Source of the DNA: Acidobacteria bacterium Ga0077522
GTDB lineage: Bacteria > Acidobacteriota > Vicinamibacteria > Vicinamibacterales > Vicinamibacteraceae
DNA: 32,790 nt
NCBI GenBank assembly: GCA_001464065.1
Contig: LNDN01000123.1
Location: 1-32,790, forward strand
Reading direction: 5' to 3'
Shown: one piece after another, positions 8,691 through 16,715 of the stretch
Layout of the letters: each line of letters opens with the position of its first letter
How positions within the stretch are numbered: the first letter of the stretch is position 1
Position numbers and translations under genes: made by a program
The notes under the pieces: model-generated
Seen by the model: only the letters and a program-made list of their open reading frames with translations
Databases searched by the model: none
What the model was told of the DNA's origin: nothing

Positions 8691-9287
8691 GTGGATCGAC
8701 GGGCACACTGGGACAAGGTCTATCTCACGAAGGGTGAGCGCGACGTCAGTTGGTTCGAGGACGTGCCGGCGCGCTCGATCGAGATGCTCGAGGCGGCCGG
8801 ATTGACTCCGGCGACCTGCGTGCTGGACGTGGGCGGCGGTGAATCCCATCTCGTCGACCACTTGCTGGCGCGAGGCCTGCGCTGCCTGGCGGTGCTCGAC
8901 GTGTCGGCCGCGGCGCTCGAGCGAGCACGCGGTCGGCTGGGGCCGGCGGCGGCCGACGTGCAGTGGATCGTCGCCGATGTCGCGGGAGCGTGGGCGGCGT
9001 CGCCCGTCGACATCTGGCACGACCGCGCCGTGTTCCACTTCCTGACGACGCCGCAGGACCGGGCCCGCTATCGCGCGCACCTGATGGGCACGGCCGTCAT
9101 GGCGACGTTCGGGCCGGACGGGCCTCAGACCTGCAGCGGCCTTCCGGTGATGCGGTACTCACCCGAGTCGCTGGCGCAGGAGCTCGGCCCGGCGTTCTCT
9201 CTGGCCGAGTCACGGGCCTGGGTCCACACGACGCCGTGGGGCGCGACGCAGTCGTTCCAGTACGCCCGATTGACCCGCATCGCCTAG
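8691..9287 (+). CDS. Class I SAM-dependent methyltransferase
   Basis: 198 residues from a GTG 4 bases after the previous stop, so translation is probably coupled. It begins RRAHWDKVYLTKGERDVSWF, a usual start for small methyltransferases of this type. Motif I is VLDVGGGESHLVDHLL, motif II AVLDVSAAALERAR, motif III-like WIVADVAGAW, then DIWHDRAVFHFLT and MATFGPDGPQTCSGLPVMRYSPESL. Between RARYRAHL and GTAVMATF the usual ..LRPGG.. helix-turn appears to be missing about nine residues, which may matter for folding. Substrate unknown. The stop TAG at 9285-9287 overlaps the stop of the opposing gene in a shared CTAG. Confidence 0.85.
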   Translation: MDRRAHWDKVYLTKGERDVSWFEDVPARSIEMLEAAGLTPATCVLDVGGGESHLVDHLLARGLRCLAVLDVSAAALERARGRLGPAAADVQWIVADVAGAWAASPVDIWHDRAVFHFLTTPQDRARYRAHLMGTAVMATFGPDGPQTCSGLPVMRYSPESLAQELGPAFSLAESRAWVHTTPWGATQSFQYARLTRIA

Positions 9288-9856
9288 GCCGACAGCGCGC
9301 CACGCGCGGGCGACTGGTCGTGCCAGGCCAGCCGCCAGATCGTCTGCTGCCCATGGCGTGACCGCACCTGCACGCGACCGAGGACGACCAGCCCCCGCGC
9401 CGTGGCCAGCGTCTCGAAGCGATCCGGGCACTGACTGGTGCTGCACACGAGCCGATCGCCGCGGCGGCCTTGGAGCCGCGCCAGAAACGCCAGAATCAGA
9501 TTGGTGCCCACCCCGGCGAGAACGACGGTGGCAGGCGCCGGGGGCAGCGTCATGCGGAGGATATCGGCGCGCTCGATCCGAAACCTGCCGTGGTACCTGG
9601 GCGTGCGTTCGAGCAGGGCGGCGAGTTCGGCGACAAGGCGCGGACGCTTGTCCACGAAGACCACGGTCGCGCCCGGGTGGCGGTCCATGGCCACACAGCC
9701 GATCTGACCACCGTCGCAGCAGAGATCCCAGAGCGGCCGCGTCGGGTCGAGGCCGTCGAGCAGGGCATCGACGCGCGGCGAGCTCCGACGAGCCACGTGC
9801 CCGTCGACCGTCTCCTCATCCAGCGCCAGGCCCTGTCGTGTGCGCGTCTCGTGCAT
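9284..9856 (-). CDS. TrmK-like methyltransferase
   Basis: 190 residues. The SAM-binding motif is WDLCCDGGQIGCVAMDRHPG, then VVFVDKRPRLVAELAALLE, with a later TVVLAGVGTNLILAFLARL and a terminal strand QQTIWRLAW. The arrangement resembles the tRNA (adenine22-N1) methyltransferase TrmK/DUF633 family (DIGSDHAYLP..., VIAGMGG..., ending in YEIMVL) but the first motif is Cys-rich and the GMGG loop is GVGT. RNA modification is therefore a family-based guess. The gene has its own -10-like element overlapping the stop codon of the upstream methyltransferase gene. It ends tail-to-tail with the 8691 gene. Confidence 0.6.
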   Translation of the reverse strand: MHETRTRQGLALDEETVDGHVARRSSPRVDALLDGLDPTRPLWDLCCDGGQIGCVAMDRHPGATVVFVDKRPRLVAELAALLERTPRYHGRFRIERADILRMTLPPAPATVVLAGVGTNLILAFLARLQGRRGDRLVCSTSQCPDRFETLATARGLVVLGRVQVRSRHGQQTIWRLAWHDQSPARGALSA

Positions 9857-9868
9857 CGCCCAGCCTCG

Positions 9869-9877
9869 AGCCTATCA
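9869..9877 (-). promoter_or_regulatory. Extended -10 element made from a stop codon
   Basis: Minus-strand TGATAGGCT lies 12 bases before the ATG at 9856. Its TGA is at the same time the stop codon (9877-9875) of the upstream methyltransferase gene. Confidence 0.45.
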
Positions 9878-10648
9878 CCGTGAGGCGACCTGCCGGGGCC
9901 GGCTCGCGAGGATGTACTGGGTCGCGGGTCGCGTCCCGATGTCGTCGACGACGAAGCCCGCCGCTTCGAGGGCGGCACGCCACCGTCGCCGGTTCTGCGA
10001 CGAGCTCCAGAACCCGTGCCCGTGCAGCGCCCAGGGCATGGCCACCGCCACCCAGCCGTCGCTGTTGAGGCTCACGATCAACAGCTGTCCGCCCGGGCGC
10101 AGCACGCGTGCCGTCTCGCGCAGGGTCGCCTCGATGCCGGGCCACGGCAGGTGATCGATGGCCGCCACGCTGAACGCCGCGTCGAACCGACCCGCCGCGA
10201 AGGGCAACGTCCGCATGTCGGCGACGCTGACCTGCACGCGGGCATCGACACCAGCGGCGCGCACGTTGCGCATCAGGCGATCCGGCGAGTTGTCGTCGAT
10301 GCCGTAGTAGCCGCGATAGGCGTCGAGGGCAACGACCGTGGCCTGCGGTCTCGCGCGCAGGAACCCCACCGTGGCGCGCCCCGACCCCGCGCCGAGTTCG
10401 AGCACCTCGCCGGTCCCGGCCGGCAGGAAGGCCTCCGTCACGAGCCGCTGCGGCGAGGCGATCTGCACGGCGTAGTGCATCGCCACGGTCCCGGCCAGCC
10501 CCCACGCGGCCACGAGGCCGAAGCCGATGGTCGCCCCTCGCCGCCACCCGAGACGCCAGGCGACGATGGCCAGCACACCGCCCAGGAGGCTGACGAGTGG
10601 ATGTCCCCAGCGGAGGGGCCAGGCGTAGTCGAAGTCGTAGGTGAACAT
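9875..10648 (-). CDS. Membrane-anchored class I SAM methyltransferase
   Basis: 257 residues from the ATG at 10648 (MFTYDFDYAW); an ATG at 10660 would add MLPP. The N-terminus has two hydrophobic segments (HPLVSLLGGVLAIVAWRLGW and TIGFGLVAAWGLAGTVAMHY), so the enzyme is probably anchored to the inner membrane with its catalytic domain in the cytoplasm. Motif I is VLELGAGSGRATVGFLRARP, followed by VVALDAY, then VSVADMRTLPFAAGRFDAAF and VLRPGGQLLIVSLNSDG. Substrate unknown. The gene is divergent from the response regulator gene and shares with it the four-box operator at 10673-10711, so the two-component system may control it. No clear -10 or Shine-Dalgarno is visible. Confidence 0.8.
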   Translation of the reverse strand: MFTYDFDYAWPLRWGHPLVSLLGGVLAIVAWRLGWRRGATIGFGLVAAWGLAGTVAMHYAVQIASPQRLVTEAFLPAGTGEVLELGAGSGRATVGFLRARPQATVVALDAYRGYYGIDDNSPDRLMRNVRAAGVDARVQVSVADMRTLPFAAGRFDAAFSVAAIDHLPWPGIEATLRETARVLRPGGQLLIVSLNSDGWVAVAMPWALHGHGFWSSSQNRRRWRAALEAAGFVVDDIGTRPATQYILASRPRQVASR

Positions 10649-10672
10649 GGGCGGCAGCATGCGGCGTGCCGC

Positions 10673-10711
10673 CTGAACGCCCGCTGAAGGCGTTGTTCAG
10701 GCCCCGTTCAG
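10673..10711. promoter_or_regulatory. Four-box symmetric operator of PmrA/QseB-like type
   Basis: Half-sites CTGAAC (10673), CTGAAG (10684), GTTCAG (10695) and GTTCAG (10706) start exactly 11 bp apart. The first pair is the reverse complement orientation of the second pair, so two direct-repeat pairs face away from a centre at about 10692. OmpR-family regulators bind direct repeats at one-turn spacing (the PmrA/QseB box is CTTAA-N6-CTTAA). The right pair abuts the -35 region of the response regulator promoter and the left pair faces the methyltransferase gene. Confidence 0.7.
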
Positions 10712-10723
10712 GTCAGCTCGCGC

Positions 10724-10729
10724 TATAAC
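10724..10729 (+). promoter_or_regulatory. -10 element of the response regulator gene
   Basis: TATAAC ends 7 bases before the GTG at 10737. No good -35 hexamer; the last operator box sits where it would be, as in activator-dependent promoters. Transcription would start at or next to the GTG. Confidence 0.55.
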
Positions 10730-10736
10730 GACAGCT

Positions 10737-11420
10737 GTGCGAGTGCTGGTGGCGGAAGATGAGCGGGCGCTGGCCGATCAGCTCGACACGGCCCTCGGCC
10801 GGGCCGGCTACGCGGTGGACCGTGCGGCCGATGGTCCGTCGGCGGACCTCCTCGTGCGCACGGAGCGCTACGACGCCATCCTGCTCGACCTCGGGTTGCC
10901 CGGCGTGGACGGCCTGACGCTGCTGCGCACCTGGCGCGACGCCGGCATCGTCGTGCCGGTGCTCGTGCTGACCGCGCGCGGCAGCTGGACCGAGCGCGTG
11001 CTCGGCATCGACAGCGGGGCCGACGACTACCTCTCGAAGCCCTATCGCCTCGAGGAAGTGCTGGCGCGCGTGCGGGCCCTGATCCGCCGCGCGCACGGAC
11101 ACGCCCACCCGGAGCTGCAGTCCGGTGAGGTCAGGCTCGACCCACGCCACACGCGTGTCACCGTGCGGGGCGTCGACGTGACGCTGACGAGTCACGAGTA
11201 CCGCACCCTCGCCTGCCTGATGCATCACGCCGGCCGCGTCGTCTCGCGGCACGCGCTCGTCGAGCACATCTACGCCCAGGATCGCGACCGCGATTCCAAC
11301 ACGCTCGAGGTGTTCGTCGCCCGACTCCGTCGCAAGCTGGGCGCCTCGGTCATCGAGACGGTACGCGGCGTGGGCTACCGGATGGCTGACGCGCCTGGGT
11401 CTCCGGAGCCGGACGCGTGA
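10737..11420 (+). CDS. OmpR-family response regulator
   Basis: 227 residues. The receiver domain (1-120) has the acidic pair in VAEDER, phosphoacceptor Asp51 in ILLDLGLPGVDG, Thr79 in VLTA and Lys101 in LSKPY. The effector (about 130-220) is an OmpR/PhoB winged helix: LTSHEYRTLACLMHHAGRVV, then NTLEVFVARLRRKLGASVIE and TVRGVGYRMA. It is closest in layout to the PhoP/PmrA/QseB group. The start is a GTG with no Shine-Dalgarno and a -10 immediately upstream. The stop TGA overlaps the GTG of the kinase gene (GTGA, 11417-11420), so the pair is coupled. Autoregulation through the four-box operator is likely. Confidence 0.93.
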   Translation: MRVLVAEDERALADQLDTALGRAGYAVDRAADGPSADLLVRTERYDAILLDLGLPGVDGLTLLRTWRDAGIVVPVLVLTARGSWTERVLGIDSGADDYLSKPYRLEEVLARVRALIRRAHGHAHPELQSGEVRLDPRHTRVTVRGVDVTLTSHEYRTLACLMHHAGRVVSRHALVEHIYAQDRDRDSNTLEVFVARLRRKLGASVIETVRGVGYRMADAPGSPEPDA

Positions 11421-12429
11421 AGTCCGCGCGCTCGTTCCGATCGCAGCTGATCGCCGGCTCGCTCTTGTGGACCCTCGGCGTGATGCTGGTGGTCTCGGTG
11501 CTGCTGATCGCCCGCGGCCGCACCTCGCACTGTTGTCGTGGTTCCTGTCGATCCCCCTCACCCTCAGCCTCGTCGGCGGCCTGGGCTGTCTGGGCCTGGG
11601 CGCGCGGGTGATTTGGCGCAGCCTGCGGGCGATCGACCGGCTGCACGTCGATCTGGCAGACGTCCACGCCGGCACCACGGCACGTCTCAGCGGGACGTAT
11701 CCTGCCGAGGTCCAGCCACTGGTCACCGATCTCAACGCGCTGCTGACGGCCCGCGACGAGCGGGTGATCCGCGCCGCGGCACGAGCCGCGGACATGGCGC
11801 ACGGCCTGAAGACGCCGCTGGCGGTGCTGGCCCGCGATGCCGATCTCGTCGCCGCGCACGATCCGGCGCTGGCCGTCTCACTCGGCGCGCAGGTCTCCCG
11901 CATGGCGCGCCAGATCGACCATCACCTGTCACAGGCGCGCATGGTCGCCGCCGGTACCGCGGCCGGCCTGCGTGCACCGCTCGTCCCGGCCGTCAGTGGC
12001 CTCTTCCGGGCGCTCGAGCGGCTGCACGCCGACCGTCGGATCGCCCTGGCTCGGGACATCGCCGACGATCACGCCGTCCGGTGTGCCCCCGAAGACCTCG
12101 ACGAGATGCTCGGCAACCTGCTCGACAACGCATGCACCTGGTGTCGCAGCCGCGTGCACGTGGCGTCGACGCTCGTGGACGCGCAACTGATTGTGACGGT
12201 GGACGACGACGGGGATGGGGTGGAGGCGTCGATGGTGCCGCGGGTGCTGCAGCGCGGTGGCCGCGCCGACGAGCGGGTGCCGGGCACTGGCCTGGGCCTG
12301 GCCATCGTGCAGGACCTCGCGGAGTTGTACGGCGGCACGCTGACCCTCGAGCGATCGCCGCTGGGAGGTCTGCGCGTCCGGTTGGCGCTGCCGGCCGCCC
12401 CCGCGCCGCCCGCCGACCGCCCCGCGTGA
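11417..12429 (+). pseudogene. Sensor histidine kinase gene with a frameshift
   Basis: Cognate kinase of the 10737 regulator, PhoQ-like family with two membrane helices and almost no periplasmic loop. From the coupled GTG at 11417 the first helix reads LIAGSLLWTLGVMLVVSVLLIA. That frame runs out at 11611. The rest of the kinase is in another frame from about 11515 on: second helix LTLSLVGGLGCLGLGARVIW, then a HAMP-like linker, YPAEVQPLVTDLNALL, H-box DMAHGLKTPLAVL, N-box LDEMLGNLLDNACTWC, G1 VDDDGDGV and G2 GTGLGLAIVQDLAELYGG. The shift equals one missing base (or two extra) between about 11505 and 11540. If real, only a kinase missing helix one could be made, from an internal start; otherwise it is a sequencing or assembly error. 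The catalytic parts are all intact. Confidence 0.85.
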
Positions 12430-12456
12430 GACGAGGCGTCGGTCGGAGGCGACACC

Positions 12457-15400
12457 CTACGCCGCGCGCTCCTCGCCGACCGTACGGGGCGGCACCAGCC
12501 ACTCTTCGATGTCGGCGATGGCAATCGACGGCACGCGCTCGTGCAGCAGCAACTCGGTGGCCAGCACCTGCGGCTCGGCGTGGAAGTGCTGCTGGATGAC
12601 GTTGTCGCAGAGCACGTTGCAGACCGCGAGCAGGCTCATGCCCTGGTGATGCGCCATCCACGTCCGGACGGGGCGCGCCGTGTCGTCGCTGACGTCGACC
12701 GCCTCGTAGAGCCCGTACCGTCCCGACCAGCCGAGCGCCTCGATGCGCCGGAGGTTGCGCAGGCTGGCCTGCGGATCGATCATCAACGACAGGTACGACG
12801 AGTAGGGCGAAATCACCAGGTGCCGCCCGTTGCGCGGGTTGAGGGCGACGTCGGGCAGCCCGAACGCGGCATACCCGTACTCGTCGCTGCCGGCCGTGAC
12901 ACAGCCGGACTCGGAGATACCCCACGGCAGCTGGCGCGCGCGCGTGAAGGCCTGCTGCAGCCGCACCACCGCCGTCATGCTGTCCTGCATCAGCGTGCGT
13001 GGATAGTGACGCATCCACAGCGCCGGCATCAGGTACTCGAACATCGTCCCCGTCCATGAGGCGAGGACGCGGGTGCCACGCGACACGACGTGCGTCCGCC
13101 CGAGGTGGAACCAGCTGTCCTGCGGCACGTCGCCCTTGGCGATGGCCACGAACGCCGCGATGCGCGCCTCCGAGGCCAGCAGGTCGTACGTCGACGACTC
13201 CAGCGTGCCCGACGACGCGTCGTAGCCCACCGACAGCGTCTTCTTGCGCAGGTGGTACATGAAGGCGAAGTCCATCTCGCTCACGTACTGATCCGCCTGC
13301 GCGGCGATGGCCTCCAGGTCGACGCGCAGGGCCGGCGTCAGACCGGTCGCGCTCCAGGCGCGAGCGTGCGCCAGCCGCTCGGCCAACTCGACCGCCCACC
13401 AGGACGCGTCATCGGCGGCGTCGTTCCGGCGCGAACGCGCGACGGCGTCGGCCGCATGACGCCGCGCCAGCGCCTCCAGTTCCGGCAGCGCGCCCACCCA
13501 GTCGGCATCTCCGCGCAGCACGCGCTCGGCCAGGGCCTGCGCCCCGGGGTCGCCGGTGCCGCGCATGAGCCGCGCCAGGTCACGAATGCCGGCCCAGAGA
13601 CGCTCCTGTGGCGGGGCCTCGCGGGCGAACGCGAGGGCTGCCTGCTTCAGGGTCCAGAGGCTGGCCGCGAGATTGCCGCTGTCGACCGTCGAGGCGAACA
13701 TCGGCTCCATGGGGCGGCAGGTCTCGACGTCGGTCCAGTTGAGGACGTGACCACGCACCATCGGCAGTGCGGCCATCCCCGCGAGCGTGCGCCGCGTCTC
13801 GCGGGCGAACTCGGTCACGGTCAGCTGCCCCAGGTGGACGGCCGCCACCCGCGCGTTGAACAGGAAGCCGAGGTTGGTCGGCGACAGGCGCTCGGCCGCC
13901 GCGCCCCCCTCGTGCACGTGATCCGGAATCAGCCAGTGACGCGACTCGGTGCTCAGCTCGCTGAAGTAGCGCCACATCCGCCACGCCTGCATGCGCAGCC
14001 ACCGCTCGTCGTCTGGCGACACGGCGCCGACGCCGGAGCGTGGTGCTCGACTGAGCCAGGCCGCGAGCGGACGCGCGACCATCCAGAGCGCCAGGATCGG
14101 CGCGGCCGGCAGCAGGGCCTGCGGCCGCAGCAGCGCGAGGCCGCCCAGCAGCAGGAGCGCCAGGGCCGGTGACCAGTCGAGATAGACGTCCGCGGGGCGC
14201 TTGGGTCCACGCGTCTGGCGCGTCTCGGCCGCCGTCTCCCACTCGAGCAGGCGCTGCTTCGTGATGAACACCCGCGAGAGCGAGCGGACGACCGCGTCGA
14301 CGGCCAGCAGCGCGTCGTGCAGCAGGTAGGTCAGGCCGAGCACCATCAGCAGGTGCTGGCGCGCGAAGGCCCGCGCGGTGTCGACCAGCCAGCGGACGAA
14401 CCCACGGCGTCCCCAGGGGGCGCGCACGACGGCCACCGCGAGGCCCGCGTAGATCGGGAGGAGCAGCATCGCCACGCCGAGCATCGTCCACATCACCGCA
14501 CGGTCGGGCCACAGGACCCATCCGGCCAGCAGCAGCAGCAGCGAGGCGGGTTCGAGCAGGCTGCGGCGCAGGTTGTCGAGGATCTTCCAGCGCGCGAGCG
14601 CATCGAAGTGGCTCGGCACGGTGCGGCCGAGCCCATCCGGCACGCGTGGCAGCAACCACCGCAGGATCTGCCAGTCGCCACGCATCCAGCGGTGCTTGCG
14701 GCGGCTGTAGGCGCTGAAGTGCGTCGGGTAGTCGTCGATCAACTCGATGTCCGAGACGAGGCCGGCGCGCGCCACGATCCCTTCGATCAGATCGTGACTG
14801 AGCAGCGCGTTCTCGGGGAACCGACGCTCGAGCACGGCGTGGAAGGCATCGACGTCGTAGATGCCCTTGCCCGTGAAGCTGCCTTCCCCGAACAGGTCCT
14901 GGTAGGGATCGGAGACGGCGCGGGTGTAGGTGTCGATCCCGGTCTGTCCCGACAGGAGCCGGGCCAGCCAGCTGCGCGAGGCCGACTGCGTACTGATGCC
15001 GATGCGCGGCTGCAGGATGCCGTAGCCCTCGACCACCCGCTGTGTCGCCGGATCGATGACCGCGCGATTGAGCGGATGCGCGAGCGCGCCGACGAGACGA
15101 TGGGCCGAATCGCGGGGCAACTGCGTATCGCTGTCGAGCGTGATGACGTAGCGGATGCTGCCGAGCCCCTCGCGGTTGCCGACCTTGACCGGGAAGCTGT
15201 CGAAGCCGCCACGCAGCAGCCGGTTGAGATCGAGCAACTTGCCGCGCTTGCGCTCCCACCCCATCCAGCGTCCCTCGGCCGCGTTGTAGACGCGATGGCG
15301 ATGCAGGAGGTAGAAGGGGGTCTTTCCCGTCGAGCCGTAGCGCGCGTTCAGCCCCTCGACCAGCGACACGGCGAGCGGCACCAGGGGTTCGTGGGCCGCC

Positions 15401-16692
15401 GTCGCCTGATCGCCGGCGTCCACCGAGTCGGTCACCAGCGCGAAGTGGAGATGGGGATCGCGATTGGCCAGATAGCGAATCTCGAGATCCATGACCAGTT
15501 CGTGGACGTGCTGCTCGTCGAGGAGCAGCGCCGGCACGGCGACCATCGTCCGCGCCTCGGCGGGAATGCCCTTCGAGAAGTCGAGCTTGGGCAGCACCGT
15601 GGGACGCGTCGCGACAGGCACCAGCGCGTTGACGAGTTCGACGGCCGCCTGGGTCGCGGGTAGCAGCAACAACAGGAAGGCCACCCAGACGGGCGCCGGC
15701 AGGTCGACGCTGCCGACAATCGCCAGCACGATGGTCAGCGTCCCGAGCCCGATGCCCCCGAGGTACGCCGCGGCGGGTCGTGCGGTGATGGCGCGCGCCA
15801 GGCGGTGCCGCCACGGCGCGCGGAGGCCGACGAGCGACTCCAGCGCCGGCAGCCCCTCGCCCACGAGGTAGTAGCCGACGTGCATGCGGCGCGCGGCGAG
15901 TCCGTCGGCGCCGGAGGAGTACGCCTCCGCGACGTCGTCTGCCATGCAGATGGCGGCTTCGGCCACTTCCCGCTCGCTCGCACGGCTGTGCCGCGCGATG
16001 TAGGAGATGGCGTGCCGGTAGGCGTCGCGGCTGCTGTCGTCCATCGACGCGTACGCGCCGGCGGGATCGGCTCGCAACACGAGGTCGACGACGCTCGAAG
16101 CGGCGAAGAGACGCGTCCAGTTGGCGTCGGCGACGTGGCGAATGCCGTCGATGGCCGACGACAGGCGCACCTCGTCCTCGGACGAGGCGCCCGAGACGAC
16201 GCGGTCCAGGAGGGCGAGCATGAGCGCGCCGCGGGCCACACCACGAACGAAGGCCCCGAAGCTCGCCTCGTCGAAGCACACGCGGTGGGCATCGTCGAGA
16301 TACGCCGCGGCGATGGCCGCCACGCGCGTCTGCTCGCCCTGGCCCGTCGCGATCGACAGGTACTCGTGGGAGTTCCACAGGAAGTCGCGTGCCTCGCTCT
16401 CGGCAGACGCCAGCAGCCGCGCGTTGTCGGTCAGCCACGCGCGCACCACGGGCGACGCGTACTCGCGCGCCATGGCCTCGGTGAGCGCCGTGCGCAGACG
16501 GGCCGCGCGCCGACGAATCTGCCGCACGCTGGCGTGCCCCCGCCGCGCCTGAGGCAGCGCGATGGCCGCCATCCACCCGGCATACCGGGTGACCTGCAGG
16601 TCCTCGCACGGGTCGTCCGCGTCGGGAGCGCGGTCGAGGCCGCCGTGACGAGCGGGAGGACGTGGGTCGAAGGCCGACAGGGGCATGTGCAT
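12457..16692 (-). CDS. NdvB-like cyclic glucan synthase, short form without GH94
   Basis: 1411 residues, a membrane glycosyltransferase plus a glycoamylase-like domain. An N-terminal helical region reaches about 290; membrane helices lie near 310-350, 725-800 and 840-880. The transferase core (about 380-700) has VPALLLDEQHVHELV, the metal-binding TLDSDTQLP near 516, LLSHDLIEG near 631 and HRWMRGDWQ near 671, as in the GT84 domain of cyclic beta-1,2-glucan synthase. The remainder has the signatures SPTNLGFLFNARVAA, FASTVDSGNLAASLWTLKQA, and the glycoamylase block WTGTMFEYLMPALWM, WGISESG, SPYSSYLSL and MAHHQGMSLLA. The protein stops there, whereas NdvB (about 2800 residues) continues into GH94. 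Start: ATG 16692, with 16686 also possible; neither has a strong Shine-Dalgarno. It follows the ABC exporter gene by 23 bases. Confidence 0.85.
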   Translation of the reverse strand: MHMPLSAFDPRPPARHGGLDRAPDADDPCEDLQVTRYAGWMAAIALPQARRGHASVRQIRRRAARLRTALTEAMAREYASPVVRAWLTDNARLLASAESEARDFLWNSHEYLSIATGQGEQTRVAAIAAAYLDDAHRVCFDEASFGAFVRGVARGALMLALLDRVVSGASSEDEVRLSSAIDGIRHVADANWTRLFAASSVVDLVLRADPAGAYASMDDSSRDAYRHAISYIARHSRASEREVAEAAICMADDVAEAYSSGADGLAARRMHVGYYLVGEGLPALESLVGLRAPWRHRLARAITARPAAAYLGGIGLGTLTIVLAIVGSVDLPAPVWVAFLLLLLPATQAAVELVNALVPVATRPTVLPKLDFSKGIPAEARTMVAVPALLLDEQHVHELVMDLEIRYLANRDPHLHFALVTDSVDAGDQATAAHEPLVPLAVSLVEGLNARYGSTGKTPFYLLHRHRVYNAAEGRWMGWERKRGKLLDLNRLLRGGFDSFPVKVGNREGLGSIRYVITLDSDTQLPRDSAHRLVGALAHPLNRAVIDPATQRVVEGYGILQPRIGISTQSASRSWLARLLSGQTGIDTYTRAVSDPYQDLFGEGSFTGKGIYDVDAFHAVLERRFPENALLSHDLIEGIVARAGLVSDIELIDDYPTHFSAYSRRKHRWMRGDWQILRWLLPRVPDGLGRTVPSHFDALARWKILDNLRRSLLEPASLLLLLAGWVLWPDRAVMWTMLGVAMLLLPIYAGLAVAVVRAPWGRRGFVRWLVDTARAFARQHLLMVLGLTYLLHDALLAVDAVVRSLSRVFITKQRLLEWETAAETRQTRGPKRPADVYLDWSPALALLLLGGLALLRPQALLPAAPILALWMVARPLAAWLSRAPRSGVGAVSPDDERWLRMQAWRMWRYFSELSTESRHWLIPDHVHEGGAAAERLSPTNLGFLFNARVAAVHLGQLTVTEFARETRRTLAGMAALPMVRGHVLNWTDVETCRPMEPMFASTVDSGNLAASLWTLKQAALAFAREAPPQERLWAGIRDLARLMRGTGDPGAQALAERVLRGDADWVGALPELEALARRHAADAVARSRRNDAADDASWWAVELAERLAHARAWSATGLTPALRVDLEAIAAQADQYVSEMDFAFMYHLRKKTLSVGYDASSGTLESSTYDLLASEARIAAFVAIAKGDVPQDSWFHLGRTHVVSRGTRVLASWTGTMFEYLMPALWMRHYPRTLMQDSMTAVVRLQQAFTRARQLPWGISESGCVTAGSDEYGYAAFGLPDVALNPRNGRHLVISPYSSYLSLMIDPQASLRNLRRIEALGWSGRYGLYEAVDVSDDTARPVRTWMAHHQGMSLLAVCNVLCDNVIQQHFHAEPQVLATELLLHERVPSIAIADIEEWLVPPRTVGEERAA

Positions 16693-16715
16693 GGGTGTGA
16701 TGGGTTCCGGAAGGT

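Noticed and set aside
12430-12456. Possible terminator between the convergent kinase and NdvB-like genes
   Set aside because: Only 4-5-bp stems can be formed; too weak to call.
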